The position numbers and the translations under genes were made by a program. Positions 5,717-9,684 of a stretch of 9,684 nucleotides of DNA are shown here, piece by piece. Under the pieces are notes generated by a model. The model did no database searches, had not been told where the DNA came from, and saw only the letters and a list, made by a program, of their open reading frames with translations. Location of the stretch: assembly GCA_003819975.1 (NCBI GenBank), contig RPPU01000122.1, positions 1-9,684 on the forward strand. The letters are read 5' to 3'. Origin of the DNA: Desulfobacteraceae bacterium (GTDB lineage: Bacteria; Desulfobacterota; DSM-4660; Desulfatiglandales; HGW-15). Positions within the stretch are counted from its first letter, which is position 1. Each line of letters begins with the position of its first letter.

Positions 5717-6894
5717 TGGATTTGAATATTGCACAAATCCTAAATGCCATCCGAACCGTTATCCCGGACGCGAAAGATCCGGTTGCCTTGCACGAGCCAT
5801 GCCTAAAGGGGAACGAATGGGTCTATTTGAAGGATTGTCTCGATTCCACTTGGGTCTCGTATGTCGGTGCATATGTGGATAAATTCGAATCCATGCTGGC
5901 CGATTTCACGGGCGTTAAAAAGGCGGTAGCGGTTGTCAGTGGTACAGCGGCTCTGCATATGGCCCTGAAGCTGGCCGGGATTGAGTCCGGCGATGAAGTT
6001 CTGGTGCCGGCGTTGACGTTTGCGGCCACAGCCAATGCCGTGGTTTATTGCAATGCCATTCCGCATTTTGTTGACAGCCAAGAGCAAACGCTGGGCCTGG
6101 ATCCTTATAAATTGAATGAGTATCTCAAGGATATTGCACAAACAAATTCGCAGGGTTTGATTAATAAATTTTCCGGACGGCGGATCAAGGCCGTCATTCC
6201 GGTACACACCTTCGGCCATCCGGTCGATTTGGATCCCTTGCTCGAGGTCTGCCAGGCAAATAAGATCGCGCTGGTTGAAGATGCGGCGGAATCGCTCGGC
6301 AGTTTTTATAAGGGTAAGCATACCGGAAATTGGGGAAGGCTTTCCATCTTGAGTTTTAACGGGAACAAAACGATCACGACCGGCGGCGGCGGAGCGATCC
6401 TCACTCAGGATGAGCGTCTGGGCGCATTGGCAAAGCACTTGACATCGACGGCGAAAGTTCCGCATCGCTGGGAGTATCGGCACGATCAGGTTGGGTATAA
6501 TTATCGGCTTCCCAATATCAATGCCGCTCTGGGTTGCGCGCAGATGGAACAGCTTCCGCGGTTTTTGGAACGAAAAAGGCGCCTGGCCGGTCAATATCAA
6601 GAAGCCTTTAAAGGAGTACACGGCGCCCGTTTTTTTACGGAAGCATCCTTTGCCAGGAGCAACTATTGGTTGAATGTTCTTCTCTTGGAAGAGGTTTTTT
6701 CCGGGCAGCGCGATGCGGTGCTTGCCGGAACAAATGACGCCGGTTTCAAAACGCGCCCGGCCTGGAATCTGTTGCCCACTTTGCCCATATTTCGGAATTG
6801 TCCGGCCATGGATCTATCTTGCGCCCAAAGCTTGGCTGGGAGGATCATCAACATTCCCAGTAGTCCAATGCTTGCAAAAACAAAGGAAGCTTGA
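5716..6894 (+). CDS. legC: LegC-like PLP-dependent aminotransferase (DegT/DnrJ/EryC1/StrS family)
   Basis: 392 residues. It should transfer an amino group (usually from glutamate) to C4 of the LegB product, giving the UDP-4-amino-4,6-dideoxy-GlcNAc type sugar. Opening motifs ALHEPCLKGNE (24-34) and C-L-D-S-T-W-V-S-Y-V-G (41-51) are typical of the LegC group. Next come V-S-G-T-A-A-L-H (74-81) for cofactor phosphate contact, D189 in VEDAAE for the pyridine nitrogen, and K218 in SFNGNK as the Schiff-base lysine, followed by a glycine-rich T-T-G-G-G-G. Length is normal for the family. ATG 5716 overlaps the legB stop by one base, so the pair is almost certainly co-translated. The TGA stop abuts the next ATG. 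The remaining legionaminic genes (NeuC, NeuB, NeuA and NeuD homologues) are not in the window. Confidence 0.85.
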   Translation: MDLNIAQILNAIRTVIPDAKDPVALHEPCLKGNEWVYLKDCLDSTWVSYVGAYVDKFESMLADFTGVKKAVAVVSGTAALHMALKLAGIESGDEVLVPALTFAATANAVVYCNAIPHFVDSQEQTLGLDPYKLNEYLKDIAQTNSQGLINKFSGRRIKAVIPVHTFGHPVDLDPLLEVCQANKIALVEDAAESLGSFYKGKHTGNWGRLSILSFNGNKTITTGGGGAILTQDERLGALAKHLTSTAKVPHRWEYRHDQVGYNYRLPNINAALGCAQMEQLPRFLERKRRLAGQYQEAFKGVHGARFFTEASFARSNYWLNVLLLEEVFSGQRDAVLAGTNDAGFKTRPAWNLLPTLPIFRNCPAMDLSCAQSLAGRIINIPSSPMLAKTKEA

Positions 6895-7590
6895 ATGGAT
6901 ATCCAAAATCGAGAGTGGGAAGAATCATACCATAACCGGGACAATTTTCTGTTTTATCCTCATGAAGAAGTCATCCGGTTTGTTTCAAGGCATATCCGCA
7001 AGCGCATCGGGCTCAATGAGTTCCGCGATGCTGTTTGTTGTAAGCAGCTGCCGAAGGTCCTCGATCTGGGATGCGGCATCGGCCGTCACGTCATTTATTG
7101 CCATGAGATGGGGCTTGAGGCCTACGGCATCGACCTTTCACAGTATGCGGTCCGTACCGCCGTGCAATGGGCCGAGGAGCGCGGGATGAATGAACCGGAA
7201 AGCCGGATTGTCCAGGGAGACGTGCGTAAGCTGAGCTGGGGCACGGCGTTTTTTGATTTTGTTCTCAGCCACGGCGTTTTGGACAGCATGTATTTTAATG
7301 TGGCCTGCGAGGCTTGTCAAGAAGTAGGGCGCGTTCTCAAAAGCAGAGGCCTTTTTTACTGTGACCTGGTGGCCGGCGACGATTCGGCCCATGCCCGTGA
7401 ATACAGCGGCGAGGAGATCGTGGCCACAGCGCACGAGCAGGGGACGATTCAATCCTATTTTAACTTTTCCAAAATCAACGGGCTCGTCGGGGGGCTGTTC
7501 AGTGTTGAAGAGGCGTTTCTGGTCCGGCGTGAGAATATTTTACAGGGTGGTTTTTCTTCGCGTTATCACCTTGTTTTAAGAAGGAAGTAG
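6895..7590 (+). CDS. Class I SAM-dependent methyltransferase
   Basis: 231 residues, one Rossmann-fold methyltransferase domain. Motif I is VLDLGCGIGRHV (55-66). D80 in Y-G-I-D-L-S ends strand two and should bind the SAM ribose. QGDVRKLSW (107-115) is the adenine-side motif, and F-D-F-V-L-S-H-G-V-L-D (120-130) is the motif IV region. The N-terminus (W8, Y12, F18-L-F-Y-P) may form the acceptor lid. There are no membrane segments. It follows legC directly (TGAATG) and has a good AAGGAAG about 5 bases before its start. Setting suggests methylation of a sugar hydroxyl or amino group, or of an acyl substituent, on a nucleotide sugar or glycan. The true acceptor cannot be told. Its amber stop is in the same frame as the next enzyme, with no base shift between them. 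Confidence 0.8.
   Translation: MDIQNREWEESYHNRDNFLFYPHEEVIRFVSRHIRKRIGLNEFRDAVCCKQLPKVLDLGCGIGRHVIYCHEMGLEAYGIDLSQYAVRTAVQWAEERGMNEPESRIVQGDVRKLSWGTAFFDFVLSHGVLDSMYFNVACEACQEVGRVLKSRGLFYCDLVAGDDSAHAREYSGEEIVATAHEQGTIQSYFNFSKINGLVGGLFSVEEAFLVRRENILQGGFSSRYHLVLRRK
7581..7587 (+). promoter_or_regulatory. Shine-Dalgarno AAGGAAG placed for an ATC (or ATT) start
   Basis: AAGGAAG ends 6 bases before ATC 7594, an ideal distance; ATT 7591 is 3 bases away and ATT 7597 is 9. No ATG, GTG or TTG lies in range in the frame of the following SDR, so this site argues for a non-standard initiator or for a recent ATG-to-ATC change. Confidence 0.55.
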
Positions 7591-7593
7591 ATT

Positions 7594-8493
7594 ATCATTA
7601 CACTCGTTACCGGCGCAGGGGGGTTTCTGGGAACGCGGCTCGTCCGGCAGCTGCTGGCCGGCGGACATGAAGTCAGAGGAGTCGATCGGGTTGCCCTGCC
7701 CCCGTCGTTCTCGGGGTTGAGCGGTTTGGCTTGGATTCGGCGCGATCTGTCCCGGGAAAGGCTTGCGGCCGTGGAGTTAAAGGATGTTGATACGATTTTT
7801 CATCTGGCTGGCGCCACGTTGGGGGCAGGGGACGATGAGTGCTTATTCTGCGAGGCCAATGAAGCGACGACCGTCGGATTGTTGAAAGAGTGCGCGGGGA
7901 AGGTCCAAAAGTTCGTGCACGTATCATCGCAGGCGGTTTACGGCAATATAAATCATCTGGCGATCACGGAAGATTTTCCATTGGCGGGATTTGATTCGGC
8001 CTATGCCTGCAGCAAGGTGAACGCCGAGAATTGGATCCGCTGGTTTCAGAGGAACCGAGGCGGACGATATGTGGTCCTGCGTTTTTGCGGATTTATTGAA
8101 GGAGGAGGAATCATCGATTACTTGATTGATCAGGCCTTGCAGGAAAAGCCTATCGAATTATTTTCCAACGGCCAGGTTTGCCGTGATTATCTTTCGGTCA
8201 CCAAGGGCTTGGAGGCGATTGTGGCTGCTTCCCAGTATAAAGAAGAAGAGGGGCTTACGGCCTTCAACATCGGGTGCGGGCAGGCCGTTTCTACCAGGGT
8301 GATGGCCGAGATGGTATGCCGGGAAACGGGTTCCACGAGCGCCGTTGTTCTTGTCGACAAAGCTGCGGCACGGGCGAATTTCGTGTTTGATATCGCCAAA
8401 GCTCGGAAAAAATTAGGTTTTGAACCCGGTTCATTGGTAGAAGCCATCCGCTTCTATGTGCGGGAGAAGATCAAAAGGAGCAGGTATGGCTGA
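7594..8493 (+). CDS. NAD-dependent epimerase/dehydratase-type extended SDR with a non-canonical start
   Basis: 299 residues if begun at ATC 7594. The Rossmann motif T-L-V-T-G-A-G-G-F-L-G (3-13) sits at the very N-terminus, with D31 at the end of strand two favouring NAD. HVSSQAVYG (109-117) and Y137-A-C-S-K141 give the Ser/Tyr/Lys catalytic set. It lacks the T-D-E/T-S-E dehydratase motif, so an epimerase or 4-ketoreductase is likelier than a 4,6-dehydratase. Only ATT, ATC and ATT codons stand between the methyltransferase TAG and the fold. The first standard start, TTG 7717 (codon 42), would remove the whole nucleotide-binding motif and leave 258 residues. I therefore place the start at ATC 7594 on Shine-Dalgarno spacing. 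The 3' end overlaps the next gene by 8 bases. Substrate unknown; presumably a keto-sugar of this cluster. Confidence 0.75.
   Translation: MITLVTGAGGFLGTRLVRQLLAGGHEVRGVDRVALPPSFSGLSGLAWIRRDLSRERLAAVELKDVDTIFHLAGATLGAGDDECLFCEANEATTVGLLKECAGKVQKFVHVSSQAVYGNINHLAITEDFPLAGFDSAYACSKVNAENWIRWFQRNRGGRYVVLRFCGFIEGGGIIDYLIDQALQEKPIELFSNGQVCRDYLSVTKGLEAIVAASQYKEEEGLTAFNIGCGQAVSTRVMAEMVCRETGSTSAVVLVDKAAARANFVFDIAKARKKLGFEPGSLVEAIRFYVREKIKRSRYG
8475..8480 (+). promoter_or_regulatory. Shine-Dalgarno AAGGAG fixing the second aminotransferase start
   Basis: AAGGAG lies 5 bases before ATG 8486. The longer in-frame option at ATG 8456 would add ten residues (MCGRRSKGAG) encoded by the SDR tail and by this ribosome site itself, so 8486 is preferred. 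Confidence 0.7.
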
Positions 8494-9646
8494 TTCGATT
8501 CGTAAGATCACCATGGCGGATCCGTTTTTCACGGAAGAGGACCGCGCGCGAATTCATCGGGAATTGGATGTTATTCTGACCAAGGCCTTGAGCATGGGAC
8601 TCCATGTGCGGGCGTTTGAACAGGAATTCGCCGCCATGACGGGTGTGCGTCATGCCATTGCAATGAACTCCTGCACCGCGGCCCTTGAGGCCGCCTTGTC
8701 CGGATTGGGCGTCTCGGAGGGCGATGAGGTGATCGTGCCCTGCGAGACCTTTATTGCCACGGGCATGGCGGTCCATCTGGCAGGCGGACGGCCGGTCTTT
8801 GCGGAGATATCCGCGGAGACTTTATGTCTTGATCTTGAGGATGTAAAAAAGCGCGTCACGGCCCGCAGCCGGGGCGTCATCATGGTTTACATGGCGGGAT
8901 TGATGCCGAAGAATATGCTGGCGTTCCGGGAGTTCTGCGATGCCGCAGGTTTGTTTTTGATCGAGGACGCGGCGCATGCGCCGGGCGCGAGCAGAGACAA
9001 CCGGCGGGCCGGTTCGTTCGGCCACGCGGGATGTTTTTCTTTTTTTCCAACCAAAATCATTACGGCCGGGGAAGGCGGCATGCTGACTACCGATGATGCC
9101 GGGCTGGCGGAATTTGCCAGAAGTTTTCAACACCGCGGCAGGGATCTGTCGGCTCCGGAAGAGCAGTACGGCCGGCCGGGTCGGAATGTGCGCATGACCG
9201 AGACGGCCGCTTTGATCGGCAGGGTTCAATTGGGGCATCTTCAGGAGTACTTGGCGGAGCGACGCCGGGTCCTTTCGGTCTATTGCGAGGCTTTGGCCGC
9301 GGATGAACGCGTGAGATTGATCGTGCCGGAAGTCCAAGAGGCCTCGGCCTGTTGGAAGATCCCGCTTGTGCTCGCCGAAGGATACAACTGCGAGGCAGTG
9401 ACCGCGGAGATGGGCAAGCGCGGGATTGCCGTGGACCGGGCTTATCAACCGTTGCTGCACTTACAGCCGGTCTTTCGGAGACTGTATGGAACCCATGAAG
9501 GGCAATTGCCGAGGAGCGAGAAGTTGCTGTCGCAGCATATATGCCTGCCGTGTCATCCGCGCATCGGCGTTGAAGACGCGGCGTTCGTAACGGACTCCTT
9601 ACGGAACATCCTTTCACAAAAAGAAGTAAAATGCCATGATCGCTAG
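8486..9646 (+). CDS. Second DegT/DnrJ/EryC1/StrS-family sugar aminotransferase
   Basis: 386 residues from ATG 8486. A PLP enzyme expected to aminate a keto-sugar nucleotide. Visible features are N61-S-C-T-A-A-L-E (cofactor phosphate region), P-C-E-T-F-I-A-T (85-92), D161 in IEDAAHAPGA (159-168), and Schiff-base K190 in SFFPTK (185-190) followed by ITAGEGG. GRNVRMTE and the C-terminal half (cysteine-containing SACWKIPLV strand, YQPLLHLQP) are normal for the family. It differs from the LegC-like enzyme (SFFPTK against SFNGNK; no H-E-P or D-S-T-W-V-S opening), so it is not a recent duplicate and probably has another substrate. It overlaps the SDR by 8 bases and the next gene by 11. GC is among the highest in the window. 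Specificity (C3 or C4, which sugar) cannot be judged. Confidence 0.85.
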   Translation: MADSIRKITMADPFFTEEDRARIHRELDVILTKALSMGLHVRAFEQEFAAMTGVRHAIAMNSCTAALEAALSGLGVSEGDEVIVPCETFIATGMAVHLAGGRPVFAEISAETLCLDLEDVKKRVTARSRGVIMVYMAGLMPKNMLAFREFCDAAGLFLIEDAAHAPGASRDNRRAGSFGHAGCFSFFPTKIITAGEGGMLTTDDAGLAEFARSFQHRGRDLSAPEEQYGRPGRNVRMTETAALIGRVQLGHLQEYLAERRRVLSVYCEALAADERVRLIVPEVQEASACWKIPLVLAEGYNCEAVTAEMGKRGIAVDRAYQPLLHLQPVFRRLYGTHEGQLPRSEKLLSQHICLPCHPRIGVEDAAFVTDSLRNILSQKEVKCHDR

Positions 9647-9684
9647 CATTCATCAGCCTCAATATTTGCCCTGGCCGCCCTATA
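9636..9684 (+). CDS. WbqC-family protein, 3'-partial (first 16 codons)
   Basis: ATG 9636, inside the last codons of the aminotransferase gene (11-base overlap), opens a frame reading MIASIHQPQYLPWPPY to the window edge. The I-H-Q-P-x-Y-L-P-W opening is the hallmark N-terminus of the WbqC-like family, found in O-antigen and other glycan clusters beside DegT aminotransferases. The family's reaction is not firmly known to me. A purine-rich AAGAAG lies about 9 bases upstream. Only the first residues are visible, so length and integrity are unknown, but the start motif and context agree. Confidence 0.75.
   Translation, partial: MIASIHQPQYLPWPPY

Noticed and set aside
5922..5932. GGCGGTAGC resembles the RfaH ops element
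   Set aside because: It lies inside the legC-like coding region as Ala-Val-Ala codons, not in a leader before the operon, and departs from the consensus after the core.
5803..6621. Long minus-strand open frame (272 codons) opposite the legC-like gene
   Set aside because: The + strand has every catalytic residue of a known family; the reverse translation shows no domain and is a shadow.
7717..8493. TTG 7717 as true start of the second SDR
   Set aside because: It would discard the nucleotide-binding glycine motif that is cleanly encoded upstream, behind a good ribosome site.
8822..9460. Minus-strand open frame (212 codons) opposite the second aminotransferase
   Set aside because: GC-rich coding shadow with Arg/His/Pro-rich text and no recognisable motif.

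Overview
The window is part of a surface-polysaccharide (O-antigen, capsule or exopolysaccharide) locus of a Gram-negative, diderm bacterium. The diderm reading rests on a Wza-type SLBB export protein, a lipobox protein and a Wzz-type co-polymerase. Composition is mosaic: single 60-base lines counted by hand range from 37% GC (2281-2340) to 62% (8701-8760). The phylum cannot be fixed from the sequence. Desulfobacterota, Nitrospirota or Omnitrophota-like lineages are plausible, but this is a guess. Every supported gene is on the + strand.

Layout. (1) 2-1765: a multi-SLBB polysaccharide export protein, open at the left edge and interrupted by an in-frame TAA at 1436-1438; the last SLBB unit continues in the same frame to 1765. 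(2) 1766-2262: about 500 bases of AT-rich DNA with no convincing gene, a nested inverted repeat just after the export gene, and two tiny ORFs. (3) 2263-3309: a lipoprotein that reads as a seven-bladed Asp-box beta-propeller. (4) 3370-9684: a tightly packed run of seven genes with junctions of +4, -1, 0, +3, -8 and -11 bases. They are a Wzz-type chain-length protein without a kinase domain, LegB-like 4,6-dehydratase, LegC-like aminotransferase, SAM methyltransferase, a second SDR enzyme, a second DegT-type aminotransferase, and the first 16 codons of a WbqC-family protein cut by the right edge.

How they work together. LegB and LegC should turn a nucleotide-activated GlcNAc into its 4-amino-4,6-dideoxy derivative, the first two steps towards legionaminic-type nonulosonic acids or related amino sugars. 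The usual following genes (NeuC/NeuB/NeuA/NeuD homologues) are absent from the window. In their place is a methyltransferase-SDR-aminotransferase-WbqC module that may build or decorate another unusual amino sugar. The Wzz protein would set chain length and the SLBB protein would form the outer-membrane exit. The propeller lipoprotein has no assigned role.

Most noteworthy: the nonsense codon inside the last SLBB unit; the second SDR, whose Rossmann fold has no ATG/GTG/TTG start and appears to begin at ATC (or ATT) behind a good Shine-Dalgarno; the nested hairpin at 1786-1840; and the uncharacterised sugar-modification module.
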